From an uncultured Bacilli bacterium (GTDB lineage: Bacteria; Bacillota_I; Bacilli_A; RF39; UBA660), in assembly GCA_934148845.1 (NCBI GenBank), contig CAKPDH010000003.1, forward strand, positions 124,001 to 188,000: DNA of 64,000 nucleotides, written 5' to 3'. This document shows positions 50,674 through 60,188 of this stretch, in pieces (position 1 is the first letter of the stretch; every line of letters begins with the position of its first letter). The position numbers were made by a program, and so were the translations under genes. The notes beneath the pieces were generated by a model, which saw only the letters and a program-made list of their open reading frames with translations, had not been told where the DNA came from and searched no databases.

Positions 50674-52686
50674 ATGAAAAAATATAAATTTTATATAAAT
50701 AATTTAGATTGCGCTATGTGTTCTAAAGAAGTTGAAGAAGGATTAAATAAATTTGATTATTTAAATGATGTAGTTGTAAATTTTAATACTTCTAGAATAT
50801 CTTTTTCATCAGATAATAATATAACTGTTGAAAAATTAAATAGTTTAGTAAAAAAAATAGAACCTGATGCTTATGTAACTGACTCTATTGTAACAAGTTC
50901 TAGGGAATATCATTTATTTATTCTTGTAATTGGAATTGTTTTTGCCATACTTGCATGTTTTATAAATATAAAAGCGATTAGGTATGTACTTTATTTAATA
51001 TCATATATATTACTTTTATATAGACCATTTATAAATACAATTAAAAGTAAATCTTTAAATGAGAATGCACTTATTACCATATCTTGTATTGGAGCGTTTT
51101 TAATTGGAGAATTTATGGAAGGTGTTATGGTAGTATCACTTTATCTTATAGGAAAAATATTAGAAGAAAAAGCTATTAATAGATCTAAAAAATCAATAGA
51201 AGATTTAATGAATTTAAAAGAATTAAATGCTTATGTAAAAAAGGATAATAAAATAGTAAGTGTTTCTGTTGAAGATATAAAAGTAGGAGATATTATAGTA
51301 GTAAAAAAGGGAGAAAAGATTCCAGTAGATGGTGTAGTTATAAAAGGTAGTACTAATCTTGATACTTCAATGTTAACAGGTGAAAGTGAAAAAAAATTTG
51401 TAACAATCAATGATGAAATATTATCTGGATGTATAAATGATGGAGATATTGTGCATATAAAAGCCTTAAAACCATATAGTGAATCAGTAGTATCTCAAAT
51501 ATTAGATTTGCTTTTAAGTGCTACAGATAAGAAAACTAAAACAGAAACAGTGGTGTCTAAAATAAGTAAAGTATATACTCCAATAATTATAATACTTGCT
51601 TTAGTAATTTTATTTACTTTTCCATTAGTTTTTAATATAACATATAAAAACAGTATTTATAGAGCTCTTACATTTTTAGTTGTATCTTGTCCTTGTGCTA
51701 TAGCTATATCTGTACCACTATCATATTTTGCTGGTATTGGAATAGCTAGTAAAAATGGTATTTTAATAAAAGGTAGTAATTATTTAGATAATTTATCAAA
51801 AGTAAATAATATTATTTTTGATAAGACTGGTACACTTACAAATGGTACTTTTAAAGTAAAGAGTATTAATATATATGATAAAAAGTATACAAAAGAAGAT
51901 GTTATAGATATATTAGTGTCTGGTGAAGAAGGATCTAATCATCCAATAGCTAACTCTATTATGAAATTAAAAAATGAAAAAACTCGTATATTAGATATTA
52001 CAGATTATAAAGAAATAAATGGTTTTGGAATATCATTTAAAATTAATAATGACAATATTTGTATAGGTAATAAGTGTCTATATGATTGTAAACATAATGC
52101 CTATATACATTTAAGTATTAATAATAAACATATTGCATCTATACATATTGATGATGGTATAAAAGAAGGTGCTTTTGATACAATTAAGTATTTAAAGAAA
52201 AATAATATAAAACCTATAATGTTTACTGGTGATAAAAAAGAAGTAGCTATAAGTATAGGTAAAAAATTAGAAATAGAAGATGTTAGGTATGAAATGTTAC
52301 CTACAGATAAATTTAACTCATATGATGAAATTATGGAAAGTGGTATTACTGCGTTTGTTGGAGATGGTGTAAATGATGCTCCTGTATTAAAACGTGCTTT
52401 GGTAGGTATTTCTATGGGAGGAATAGGCTCACAGTCTGCTATAGAAGCAAGTGATATTGTACTTATGAATGATGATTTAAATAAAATACCTCTTGCTATT
52501 AAAATATCAAAATATACAAATAAAATAATTAAATATAACTTAATATTTGCTTTAACTGTAAAATTATTTGTATTAATATTAAGCATACTTGGTCTATCTT
52601 CCATGTGGATGGCAGTATTTGCTGATACAGGAGTAACTTTACTTACTATTTTAAATAGTTTACGAATAATATTTAAATTTAATTGA
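50674..52686 (+). CDS. cadA: P1B-type heavy-metal-exporting ATPase (CadA/ZntA-like)
   Basis: 670 residues. One N-terminal HMA domain with the metal pair in LDCAMCSKEV; then TM helices with SCPCAIA (Cys339-Pro-Cys341); actuator MLTGESEK; phosphorylation site DKTGTLTNG (Asp383); the SNHPIA nucleotide-binding motif; and GDGVNDAPVL. The CPC motif with a CadC-like regulator points to Zn/Cd/Pb export rather than copper. It ends in a low-complexity ILRIIFKFN tail within the last TM region. Confidence 0.94.
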   Translation: MKKYKFYINNLDCAMCSKEVEEGLNKFDYLNDVVVNFNTSRISFSSDNNITVEKLNSLVKKIEPDAYVTDSIVTSSREYHLFILVIGIVFAILACFINIKAIRYVLYLISYILLLYRPFINTIKSKSLNENALITISCIGAFLIGEFMEGVMVVSLYLIGKILEEKAINRSKKSIEDLMNLKELNAYVKKDNKIVSVSVEDIKVGDIIVVKKGEKIPVDGVVIKGSTNLDTSMLTGESEKKFVTINDEILSGCINDGDIVHIKALKPYSESVVSQILDLLLSATDKKTKTETVVSKISKVYTPIIIILALVILFTFPLVFNITYKNSIYRALTFLVVSCPCAIAISVPLSYFAGIGIASKNGILIKGSNYLDNLSKVNNIIFDKTGTLTNGTFKVKSINIYDKKYTKEDVIDILVSGEEGSNHPIANSIMKLKNEKTRILDITDYKEINGFGISFKINNDNICIGNKCLYDCKHNAYIHLSINNKHIASIHIDDGIKEGAFDTIKYLKKNNIKPIMFTGDKKEVAISIGKKLEIEDVRYEMLPTDKFNSYDEIMESGITAFVGDGVNDAPVLKRALVGISMGGIGSQSAIEASDIVLMNDDLNKIPLAIKISKYTNKIIKYNLIFALTVKLFVLILSILGLSSMWMAVFADTGVTLLTILNSLRIIFKFN

Positions 52687-52732
52687 TTTTTACAAATAAA
52701 TATATTAAACTATTTATTAGAGGGTAGATAAT

Positions 52733-54034
52733 ATGAATAGTTATAGAAAAAAACAATTATTAACTGTAGCAGTGTTATTTATTATGATAGCAGGTCTTTC
52801 AATAGGATTTTCTGCATTATCTAAAGTTTTAAATATTGAAACTGATATATCAGTTAATCCTAATAAAGAACTTAAAGTCTTATTTTCATCTTCAAATGAT
52901 GGAGTAAAGACTGATTCTATAATTCCAAATAAAAGCGTTGATACGATAAGCGCTAATAATGGTATTATAGATAATAGTACTAATCCTAAAGTAAAAAATT
53001 TAGGAGCAACATTTACTACTCCTGGGGAAAGTGTTAAATATGAATTTTATGTAAAAAATATAGGAAGTATCAAAGCATATTTAACTAATGTAAAATTTAA
53101 TAATGCTCAAGGTAGCGAATCTTATAAAAATTGTGTTCCAAATAGTGGAACATCTAATTCAAGTGTAGATAGTGCTTGTAATGGAATTAAAGTAAGTTTA
53201 AAATTTGAAAACAGTCTAGATGAATATACTAATACAACAGAGGTATCTAATCATCCTATAGATATAAATGGAGTAGAAAAAATAACTGTAACTTTAGTAT
53301 ATGAAGAAGGTAGTAGTGTATCAAATGAAAGCTTTAAGGTATATTATGGTTCGATTGAACTTATATATAGTTCTATTAGTTCAGGCTCTCAAACTATAGT
53401 AGATGAAGATAAAGCCTGCACTGTAATAAGCGGTGATGGAACAAATATAGGTGATGAAATCAAATGTGGAACAGAAGAATTTTATGTAATCACAAATGAT
53501 GGAAATAATATAAGTATGCTTGCAAAGTATAATTTAAACGTAGGTGGAAGTTATGATGGAGAAACTATTACTAATTATGCAAATCCAACAGGAAAGCAAT
53601 CTTCGAATATGAAAGGTGCATATTTGCCAAAAGATGATGGGATTTGTACCGTGGCTAATCCATGCGAAGGTGTCTTGGAATATTCATCGTCATCTGCTAA
53701 TTATGATTCAGACAGTGTAAAGAAGTACGTAGACGCATATAGAAATATTCTAGTATCAGAAGGATTAAACGATGCAACTACATCTGCTTCATTAATTACT
53801 TTAGATACATTAACAGAGGTATTATCTTGTTCTTTAGATAAGGGATGCCCTATTACAAGTCCTTGGATTTATAGTACAACGTATTATACTAGATCACTTA
53901 ATGAAAGTGGTAATAAAATATATATAGTACATACATCTAATGCAATTTTTGAGGGAGGCTGGAAAATTGAAAGTGATCCACATTTTTTTACAGGCGTACG
54001 TCCAGTAATAACTATAAGTACATCTGAAATTTAG
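52733..54034 (+). CDS. Secreted surface protein, TasA/camelysin-like N-terminal domain
   Basis: 433 residues. N-terminal signal/TM (9-29, VAVLFIMIAGLSIGFSALS) followed by LNIETDISVNP and a beta-sandwich-like region with YEFYVKNIGSIKAYLTNVKF, a pattern seen in TasA/CalY-type secreted fibre proteins. The C-terminal half (about 225-433) contains several Cys and ends FFTGVRPVITIS, resembling DUF6273-type domains of gut Firmicutes surface proteins. No SipW or sortase gene is adjacent. Function unknown; cell-surface location is likely. Confidence 0.65.
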   Translation: MNSYRKKQLLTVAVLFIMIAGLSIGFSALSKVLNIETDISVNPNKELKVLFSSSNDGVKTDSIIPNKSVDTISANNGIIDNSTNPKVKNLGATFTTPGESVKYEFYVKNIGSIKAYLTNVKFNNAQGSESYKNCVPNSGTSNSSVDSACNGIKVSLKFENSLDEYTNTTEVSNHPIDINGVEKITVTLVYEEGSSVSNESFKVYYGSIELIYSSISSGSQTIVDEDKACTVISGDGTNIGDEIKCGTEEFYVITNDGNNISMLAKYNLNVGGSYDGETITNYANPTGKQSSNMKGAYLPKDDGICTVANPCEGVLEYSSSSANYDSDSVKKYVDAYRNILVSEGLNDATTSASLITLDTLTEVLSCSLDKGCPITSPWIYSTTYYTRSLNESGNKIYIVHTSNAIFEGGWKIESDPHFFTGVRPVITISTSEI

Positions 54035-54057
54035 ATAGCAAATGTTATCTTTTTTTA
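54033..54057 (+). terminator. Terminator after surface protein gene
   Basis: AGATAGC and GTTATCT pair (one G-U) around AAAT, then eight T. Confidence 0.85.
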
Positions 54058-54111
54058 TACGTTTGATAATTTGGTAAAAATGTTAATTTACAAATTAGAA
54101 AGTGAGATTTT

Positions 54112-55161
54112 ATGTTTAAAATAGCAAAATTAATTAAATAATCTTTTTCTCCTCCATTATAAATATAAATAGATTGTTCACTTCCGCAAAATCCTATTTG
54201 AGCATCACCAGATATAACTGACGCAACTGGTGCAAATGGTGTATTTAGTTATGGAGGGTCTGCTACTACAAATAATAGTGCTAGTGATGGTACAACAATT
54301 AATATAAGCAATTCTAAAATAACTACTTCTAAGGATAATTCAGGTGGAATTATGACAACAGGTGGTGGTATAACAAATGCATATAACCTTGATATAACAA
54401 CAAGTGGAACTTCAAGTGCAGCAATTAGAAGTGATAGAGATGGAGGAACAGTATATGTTGATAAAGGTACATATAAAACGACTGGTAAAGGTTCACCTGC
54501 AATATATTCAACCGCAGATATAACTGTAAAGAATGCTAGTCTAATTTCAACTGCATCTGAAGGAATTGTAATTGAGGGTATGAACAAAGTAACAATTGAA
54601 AATGTAGAATTAACTGACACTAACAATGTTTTAAATGGTCAATCTACAACTTACAAAAATATATTTTTATACCAATCAATGAGTGGAGATGCAGCAGATG
54701 GTGAGTCAGTATTTACTTCTAAAGATAGTACTATAACTACTAATAATGATGATACATTTTATATAACTAATACTACTGCAACAATTAATTTAGAAAATAA
54801 TAAAATAATAAATAATGATAAATCAGGTAATTTTTTAAGAGCAAAGTCTGATTCCTGGGGTAATAGTAATTCTAATGGTGGTAATGTTACAGTTAATTTA
54901 ACAAGTCAAAAAATTACTGGTAATATAGTAATTGATAAAATATCAACACTTTTTATGAATATGAACGCATCATATTATGAAGGAACAATCAATGCTGATA
55001 ATACTGCAAAAGAAATAAATTTAGTATTAGATAGCAACTCTAAAATTAAATTAACTGGTGATAGTTATGTTACTTCATTAGAAAATGCAGATAAAACAAA
55101 TAGTAATATTGATTTTAATGGATATAAATTATATGTAAACGGAATTTTATTAAATTCATAA
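54112..55161 (+). pseudogene. Beta-helix surface protein gene with 5' part replaced by an inverted 103-bp insert
   Basis: ATG 54112 has a good RBS (AAGTGAGATTTT) but reads only MFKIAKLIK before TAA. After the 103-bp foreign segment (54123-54225) the same frame opens again and runs to 55161, giving about 310 residues without a signal peptide. That body is Ser/Thr/Asn-rich with irregular repeats (TTINISNSKITTSKDNSGG, TVYVDKGTYKTTGKGSPAI), a right-handed beta-helix or adhesin-like pattern. In-frame stops inside the insert (TAA 54139, TGA near 54200) prevent a full product. An internal ATG at 54352 could give a cytoplasmic 269-residue fragment, probably not functional. Confidence 0.8.
54123..54225 (-). 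repeat. 103-bp inverted copy of part of the solute-binding protein gene (left arm)
   Basis: Bases 54123-54225 are the exact reverse complement of 56113-56215, with no mismatch across 103 bases; identity ends sharply at both sides. Confidence 0.97.
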
Positions 55162-55171
55162 TTAATACTTA

Positions 55172-55200
55172 TTGACAAATTAGTCTAGTAGTAATATTAT
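55172..55200 (+). promoter_or_regulatory. SigA-type promoter of the 55.2-kb gene
   Basis: TTGACA (55172-55177), 17 bases, TATTAT (55195-55200), 22 bases before the start codon. Confidence 0.7.
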
Positions 55201-55221
55201 ATACACTAAAAAGAGGTAATT

Positions 55222-55815
55222 ATGGAAAAAAAGACAACAAATTTAATAGATATAAATGACGACAATATTAATTCAGTACTATTTTTAGAGTATATAAAAT
55301 CATATGGATTTGATCCTATTTGCTATAATAATATATTAGAATTATTTCAGTCAGTAAAAGGTTCTATGTCGCAATTTTTAAGTTCTTATAAAACGTATTT
55401 ATTATCAAGTAGTGTAAATTATAACGAACTAGATAAATTTAAAATGAATGGGGCCTTAGGATATATAGAAAAAGATAGTATATGTATTCCTAAAAGTTTA
55501 GTAAATGATGATAGGTTTTATAAAAAATTAAATATGCAAGGTAACTATTTAAAACCTAATATAAATGATTTTGATGTAATTATTGCTAATGGAATATCTT
55601 CACAACTTTACAATATATCAAGATTTAATCAAGATATATATCTAGGAATATGCATAGATAGTAATAATAAAAGTAAAGATTCAATATTTAGAATATACAA
55701 GTCATTTAAAGATTTACTTAATAATTCTTCAAATGAGTATACGTACGATCAAGATAAAATATCAACACTTTCAAAAGAATTGTGTATTGTAAAAAAGAAA
55801 ATATTCAAGATATAA
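55222..55815 (+). CDS. Hypothetical protein, unknown family
   Basis: 197 residues, RBS AAAGAGGTAATT and a consensus promoter. No signal peptide or TM. N-terminal NLIDINDDNINSVLFLEYIK and a central DVIIANGISSQLYNISRF are the only distinctive stretches; I do not recognise the fold. The gene lies between the two arms of the 103-bp inverted repeat. No clear terminator separates it from the solute-binding protein gene 65 bases downstream. Confidence 0.65.
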   Translation: MEKKTTNLIDINDDNINSVLFLEYIKSYGFDPICYNNILELFQSVKGSMSQFLSSYKTYLLSSSVNYNELDKFKMNGALGYIEKDSICIPKSLVNDDRFYKKLNMQGNYLKPNINDFDVIIANGISSQLYNISRFNQDIYLGICIDSNNKSKDSIFRIYKSFKDLLNNSSNEYTYDQDKISTLSKELCIVKKKIFKI

Positions 55816-55879
55816 CTTGGATATTTTTTGTAACTTAATAAATATCCCTTGAATATAATAGATTGATAGGAGGAATATT

Positions 55880-56875
55880 TTGAAAAAAATAATTATAACT
55901 ATAAGTGCATTTGTTATACTTGCTATTATAGCTTTTGGTATATTATACAAAAAAGATAATAAGAAAAATAACGATCTTAAAAAAATAACAGTAACTGAAG
56001 TAGCTCATAGTATTTTTTATACACCTATGTATGTAGCTTCATCCCTTGGATATTTTACTGAAGAAGGTCTTGATGTTTCAATTGTACTAACAAGTGGTGC
56101 TGATAGTGTAGCTGCGTCAGTTATATCTGGTGATGCTCAAATAGGATTTTGCGGAAGTGAACAATCTATTTATATTTATAATGGAGGAGAAAAAGATTAT
56201 TTAATTAATTTTGCTGGTTTAACTAAAAGGGATGGAAGTTTTATAGTAGGTAGAAAAAAAGAACAAATAAATGTAGAAGATTTATATGGTAAGCATATAA
56301 TTGCTGGACGCGAAGGTGGAATGCCAGCTATGACATTAGCATATACATTAAATCAAAAAAACATTAAATTAAGTGATTTAAACTTTGATACTTCAATAGC
56401 TTTTCAATCTATGGCAGGTGCATTTATAGGAGGAACAGGGGATTATGTAGCGCTTTTTGAACCTACAGCTTTAAAACTTGAAAAAGAAGGTAAGGGTTAT
56501 GTAGTTGCTTCTTTAGGTAAAATGGGTGGAGAAGTACCATATACAACTTTCCAAGCTAAGAAAAGCTATATAGAAGCAAATGAAGATGTTATAGAAGGCT
56601 TTACAAGAGCTATACAAAAAGGAATAGATTATACAATGAACAATACTGATGAAGTTTTAGCAAATACAATAAAAGACTATTTTACTGATACGTCTATAGA
56701 AGATTTAGAAGAAGTTATTAAAAGATATAGAGAAAACGATTCTTGGTATAAAACTACTTATATAACTGAAGAAGGCTTTAAAAGAGTAGAAGAGATTATG
56801 GAAAATTCAGGTAAATTAGATAAAAAAAGTCCATATGATAAATTAGTTTATAATAAATATTCAAAAAACGCTTAG
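55880..56875 (+). CDS. ABC transporter solute-binding protein, NMT1/ThiY-SsuA type
   Basis: 331 residues from TTG 55880 with a strong RBS (TAGGAGGAATATT). N-terminal TM anchor (3-24) in place of a lipobox. The periplasmic-binding-protein-like domain begins ITVTEVAHSIFYTPMYVASS and contains GYFTEEGLDVSI and the GADSVAASVISGDAQIGF block typical of NMT1/THI5/SsuA proteins, which bind thiamine precursors, sulfonates or related anions. No permease or ATPase gene is adjacent. Its residues 79-112 are encoded by the segment that is duplicated in inverted form at 54123. Confidence 0.88.
   Translation: MKKIIITISAFVILAIIAFGILYKKDNKKNNDLKKITVTEVAHSIFYTPMYVASSLGYFTEEGLDVSIVLTSGADSVAASVISGDAQIGFCGSEQSIYIYNGGEKDYLINFAGLTKRDGSFIVGRKKEQINVEDLYGKHIIAGREGGMPAMTLAYTLNQKNIKLSDLNFDTSIAFQSMAGAFIGGTGDYVALFEPTALKLEKEGKGYVVASLGKMGGEVPYTTFQAKKSYIEANEDVIEGFTRAIQKGIDYTMNNTDEVLANTIKDYFTDTSIEDLEEVIKRYRENDSWYKTTYITEEGFKRVEEIMENSGKLDKKSPYDKLVYNKYSKNA
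56113..56215 (+). repeat. Source segment of the 103-bp inverted copy (right arm)
   Basis: It lies inside an intact reading frame of the solute-binding protein, so this is the original copy and 54123-54225 the derived one. Confidence 0.95.
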
Positions 56876-56884
56876 TCGTTTTTT
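56863..56884 (+). terminator. Terminator after solute-binding protein gene
   Basis: AAAAAACG and CGTTTTTT pair around CTTAGT, overlapping the stop. Confidence 0.8.
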
Positions 56885-56911
56885 CTTTATATATGAAATT
56901 GTATTTTTTTA

Positions 56912-56940
56912 TTGATATCAAAACTTATGTTTGGTATAAT
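56912..56940 (+). promoter_or_regulatory. SigA-type promoter of pcrA
   Basis: TTGATA (56912-56917), 17 bases, TATAAT (56935-56940). Confidence 0.7.
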
Positions 56941-56960
56941 TTATATGGAAGGTATGAAAT

Positions 56961-59060
56961 ATGAATTTAGACAATTTAAATAACGAACAAAAAGAAGCTG
57001 TTATTAATACAGAAGGACCTATGTTAATACTTGCGGGAGCTGGATCTGGTAAGACAAAAGTATTAACAACTAAAATAGCATATTTAATAAAGAATAATAA
57101 TGTAGATCCTTACAATATACTTGCTATTACATTTACAAATAAAGCTGCAAATGAAATGAAAACACGTGTAAATAATTTAATAGATTCTACAAGTGATATG
57201 CAAATATCAACATTTCATTCATTTGGATTATCAATAATAAAAAAGCATTATAAGTTACTTGATTTAAAATCAAATTTTACAATAATTGATTCTGATGATT
57301 CGCTTTTAACAGTAAAAAAAATATTAAAAGAAATGAATCTTGATCCTAAATATTATAATCCTAAAATGATTAGAAATAAAATTAGTAGTGCTAAAAATGA
57401 ACTTGTAGATCCCTTGGAACTTTCTAATTTTTCAAATAATGAAATAGATGATATAGTTGTAAAAGTATATGAAAAATATCAAGCAAAATTAAAAGCTAAT
57501 AATAGTGTTGACTTTGATGATCTACTTATGTTACCTATTATTTTATTTAATAAAAATAAGTCAGTATTAGAATATTATCAAAATAGATTTAAATATATAT
57601 TAATAGATGAATATCAGGATACTAATAAAGTACAGTATATACTAACTAAATATTTAAGTGCTAAATATAAAAATATATGTGTAGTAGGTGATCCTGATCA
57701 AAGTATATATGGATTTAGAGGATCTAATTATAAAAATATTTTAAATTTTGAACATGATTATAAGAATACTAAAGTAATAATGCTTAAGCAAAATTATAGA
57801 TCGACTAAAAATATACTTGGGGTTGCAAATAGTGTAATAAAAAATAATAAAAATAGAAAAGAAAAAGAATTATGGACTAAAAATGATTCTGGTAGTAAGG
57901 TTGTTTATAAAAGATTAGATGATGAGAAGAGTGAAGCAAAATATGTTTGTGAGAAAATAAAAGAATTAATTCTTAATAATGAACCAAGAGAAGAGATCGC
58001 AGTTCTTTATAGAACAAATGCGCAATCAAGAAATATAGAAGATGCACTTTTGAAATCTAATATTCCATATAAAGTTGTTGGCAGTTTTTATTTTTATAAT
58101 AGAAAAGAAATAAAAGATTTAATAGCTTATTTAAAATTAATTTATAATCCAAATGATGATTTAAGCCTAGATAGAATTATAAATGTGCCAAAAAGGGGCA
58201 TCGGACTTAAAACTATGGAAAACTTAACAACTAAAGCAAGTATATTAAATGATAGTATTTTTAATATAATAGATAGTGGTAAAGAATTAGAATTTAAAAA
58301 ATTAATATTGAGTTTTATTGATGAGAGTGAAGATATGACGCTTACAGAACTTGTTGACTTAATATTAGATAAAACTGGAATAAGAAGTGAACTAGAAAAA
58401 GAAGATACTATAGAGTCAAATTCAAGACTTGAAAATTTAGAAGAATTTAAATCAGTAACTAAAAGTTTTGAAGATAAATTTGGAGTTATTTCATTATCAG
58501 AATTTTTAGATGAAATAAGTCTAGTAAGCGATCTTGAAGAATATAAAAATAGAAAAGATGTTGTTACTCTTATGACTGTCCATTCTGCAAAAGGACTTGA
58601 ATTTGATAATGTGTTTATTATTGGCCTTGAAGAAAATATATTTCCTCATACACTTTCTCTAAATAGTAATGATGATTTAGAAGAAGAGAGAAGATTATTT
58701 TATGTTGCAACAACTAGAGCAAGAAAAAATCTTTATCTGTTAAACTCCAAGAAAAGATTATTATTTGGACAAGATGGTTATAACGAAGTAAGTAGATTCA
58801 TATTTGAAATAGATAAAGACTTTTTACAATTAGAAAAAGGAAAAAATAAAGTATCAGCTCTAGATAATAAAGTAAAAAGATCTAATAATAATGTAGATTC
58901 TAACTGCAGTTATGAATTGGGAGAAAAGGTTTCACATCAAGAATTTGGAATAGGCGTTATAGTAGGTATAGATAAATCAGTACTTACAATTGCATTTGAG
59001 TATCCTGTTGGAATTAAAAAAATGATTAAAGGTCATAAAAGTATAAAAAAAATATCTTAA
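56961..59060 (+). CDS. pcrA: ATP-dependent DNA helicase PcrA/UvrD
   Basis: 699 residues, SF1A helicase. MNLDNLNNEQKEAV (Q motif), Walker A AGAGSGKTKVL (25-35), AITFTNKAANEMK, FDDLLMLPI, LIDEYQDTN (DExx box), VVGDPDQSIYGFRG, NYRSTKNIL, TVHSAKGLEFDNVFI and YVATTRARKNLY cover the helicase motifs. The C-terminal SCSYELGEKVSHQEFGIGVI is the Tudor-like polymerase-binding domain. Roles: repair, plasmid replication, removing stalled polymerases. ligA does not follow directly, unlike in Bacillus. Confidence 0.97.
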   Translation: MNLDNLNNEQKEAVINTEGPMLILAGAGSGKTKVLTTKIAYLIKNNNVDPYNILAITFTNKAANEMKTRVNNLIDSTSDMQISTFHSFGLSIIKKHYKLLDLKSNFTIIDSDDSLLTVKKILKEMNLDPKYYNPKMIRNKISSAKNELVDPLELSNFSNNEIDDIVVKVYEKYQAKLKANNSVDFDDLLMLPIILFNKNKSVLEYYQNRFKYILIDEYQDTNKVQYILTKYLSAKYKNICVVGDPDQSIYGFRGSNYKNILNFEHDYKNTKVIMLKQNYRSTKNILGVANSVIKNNKNRKEKELWTKNDSGSKVVYKRLDDEKSEAKYVCEKIKELILNNEPREEIAVLYRTNAQSRNIEDALLKSNIPYKVVGSFYFYNRKEIKDLIAYLKLIYNPNDDLSLDRIINVPKRGIGLKTMENLTTKASILNDSIFNIIDSGKELEFKKLILSFIDESEDMTLTELVDLILDKTGIRSELEKEDTIESNSRLENLEEFKSVTKSFEDKFGVISLSEFLDEISLVSDLEEYKNRKDVVTLMTVHSAKGLEFDNVFIIGLEENIFPHTLSLNSNDDLEEERRLFYVATTRARKNLYLLNSKKRLLFGQDGYNEVSRFIFEIDKDFLQLEKGKNKVSALDNKVKRSNNNVDSNCSYELGEKVSHQEFGIGVIVGIDKSVLTIAFEYPVGIKKMIKGHKSIKKIS

Positions 59061-59128
59061 CTTCTTGAAAATAATAAAAAAATATAGTATATTTTATTTA
59101 TGGTATGTTTATATTATATGGAGGTAGT

Positions 59129-59491
59129 ATGATTATAGGTGCAGATAGAAAAAAACTTGAAGAAGAAAAACAAAATATATATTATAAACTGTTAAATGCA
59201 ACTAATTCTAAGGATATAACTATTGATGAGATCAATGCACTTAAATCTGAACTAAAACATGTTGATTTACAGCTTGATAAATTGATTGGCACAAATGAGA
59301 AGGAAAGACTTGAAAAACTTAATGATTATAAATCTCAAAAAAGTAACAAAGATATAAAGAGATATAGAGACTTTAAAAATAAATATAAAGCTATTAGTAA
59401 AATTACTATTTCTACAAAACATATGTTAAATGTAATAGATAAATTAAATAAAGAGTATTATGTGGATTCAGTAGTAAAGGTAAAGTCATAA
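59129..59491 (+). CDS. Hypothetical coiled-coil protein
   Basis: 120 residues from ATG 59129 (RBS TGGAGGTAGT); the frame extends 24 bases upstream without an RBS. Charged helices (5-75) predict a coiled coil; no TM or signal. No family recognised. It is followed after one base by another small unknown gene and then spoVG, so a regulatory or division-linked role is conceivable but unsupported. Confidence 0.65.
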   Translation: MIIGADRKKLEEEKQNIYYKLLNATNSKDITIDEINALKSELKHVDLQLDKLIGTNEKERLEKLNDYKSQKSNKDIKRYRDFKNKYKAISKITISTKHMLNVIDKLNKEYYVDSVVKVKS

Positions 59492-59492
59492 T

Positions 59493-59792
59493 ATGGAAGT
59501 TCAGAAAGAAGCTTTTGCAGGTTTAATAGAATATTATAAAAAGTTACCTATAAGTGAAAAAAGAAATGAAATCATAAATGTCCTTGAAGAAATAATATCT
59601 TGTTATACTAAAATATGTGTTAGTATGAATATAGTTCCCGATATGTCTTTAAATAAAGAAATGTTAAATATAAAAACTAACGAAGTAGAAGAAAATGAAT
59701 TTTTAGAAGCTATTTTTGCATATTTGAATGCACTTCAAGATATAAGCTCACAATTTATAGACGCAATGTCTAATATATTGGAAAAAAAGTAG
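59493..59792 (+). CDS. Hypothetical small helical protein
   Basis: 99 residues; starts one base after the previous stop, with a weak RBS (AAAGGTAAAG), so translation is probably coupled. All-helical with conserved-looking IINVLEEIISCYTKICVSMN; no TM, no recognised family. Located between a coiled-coil gene and spoVG. Confidence 0.6.
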   Translation: MEVQKEAFAGLIEYYKKLPISEKRNEIINVLEEIISCYTKICVSMNIVPDMSLNKEMLNIKTNEVEENEFLEAIFAYLNALQDISSQFIDAMSNILEKK

Positions 59793-59865
59793 TTATAGAT
59801 GTTGATTTTTAAATCTATTTGTTATATACTGAGTATGTTAAATAATAACGAAGGGAGATGCTTTT

Positions 59866-60132
59866 ATGAAAATAACGTCAGTTTATGTTAACAAAAAAAG
59901 TGAAAATGGTAGAATGAAAGGAACAGCAACAGTCGTAATAGACGAATGCTTTAGAATTCGTGATATTAGAATTATTGAAAAAGATGGAAAACTTATTCTT
60001 GCTATGCCAAGTAGAAAAAATCCAGAAGGAAAATATCATGATATAGCTCATCCTCTAAATCAAGAAACTAGAAGTATGTTTGAGGAAGCAATCTTTGAAG
60101 AATATAATAAAGTAGAAGAAGAAAACTCATAA
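59866..60132 (+). CDS. spoVG: SpoVG RNA/DNA-binding regulator
   Basis: 88 residues, normal for SpoVG. MKITSVYVNKKSENGRMKGT, AMPSRKNPEGKYHDIAHPLN and RSMFEEAIFEEY are family segments; the basic C-terminal helix region binds nucleic acid. It affects asymmetric division in spore formers and post-transcriptional control in others. RBS is AAGGGAGATG. A hairpin terminator overlaps the stop. Confidence 0.96.
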   Translation: MKITSVYVNKKSENGRMKGTATVVIDECFRIRDIRIIEKDGKLILAMPSRKNPEGKYHDIAHPLNQETRSMFEEAIFEEYNKVEEENS

Positions 60133-60144
60133 TGAGTTTTTTTT
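60122..60144 (+). terminator. Terminator after spoVG
   Basis: AAAACTCAT and ATGAGTTTT pair across the stop codon, followed by T residues. Confidence 0.8.
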
Positions 60145-60188
60145 GTTCTATATATTATTATTTAGAATAATATTTACTAGGTGATTTT

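Noticed and set aside
54249..54626. Minus-strand open frame of 125 codons opposite the beta-helix region
   Set aside because: Valine/proline-rich antisense of a Thr/Ser/Gly repeat-rich frame; no RBS.
54226..56112. Invertible DNA switch between the 103-bp inverted repeats
   Set aside because: Flipping the interval would truncate the solute-binding protein and would not restore a complete beta-helix gene; no recombinase gene is nearby. Kept only as an alternative to be tested by reads.
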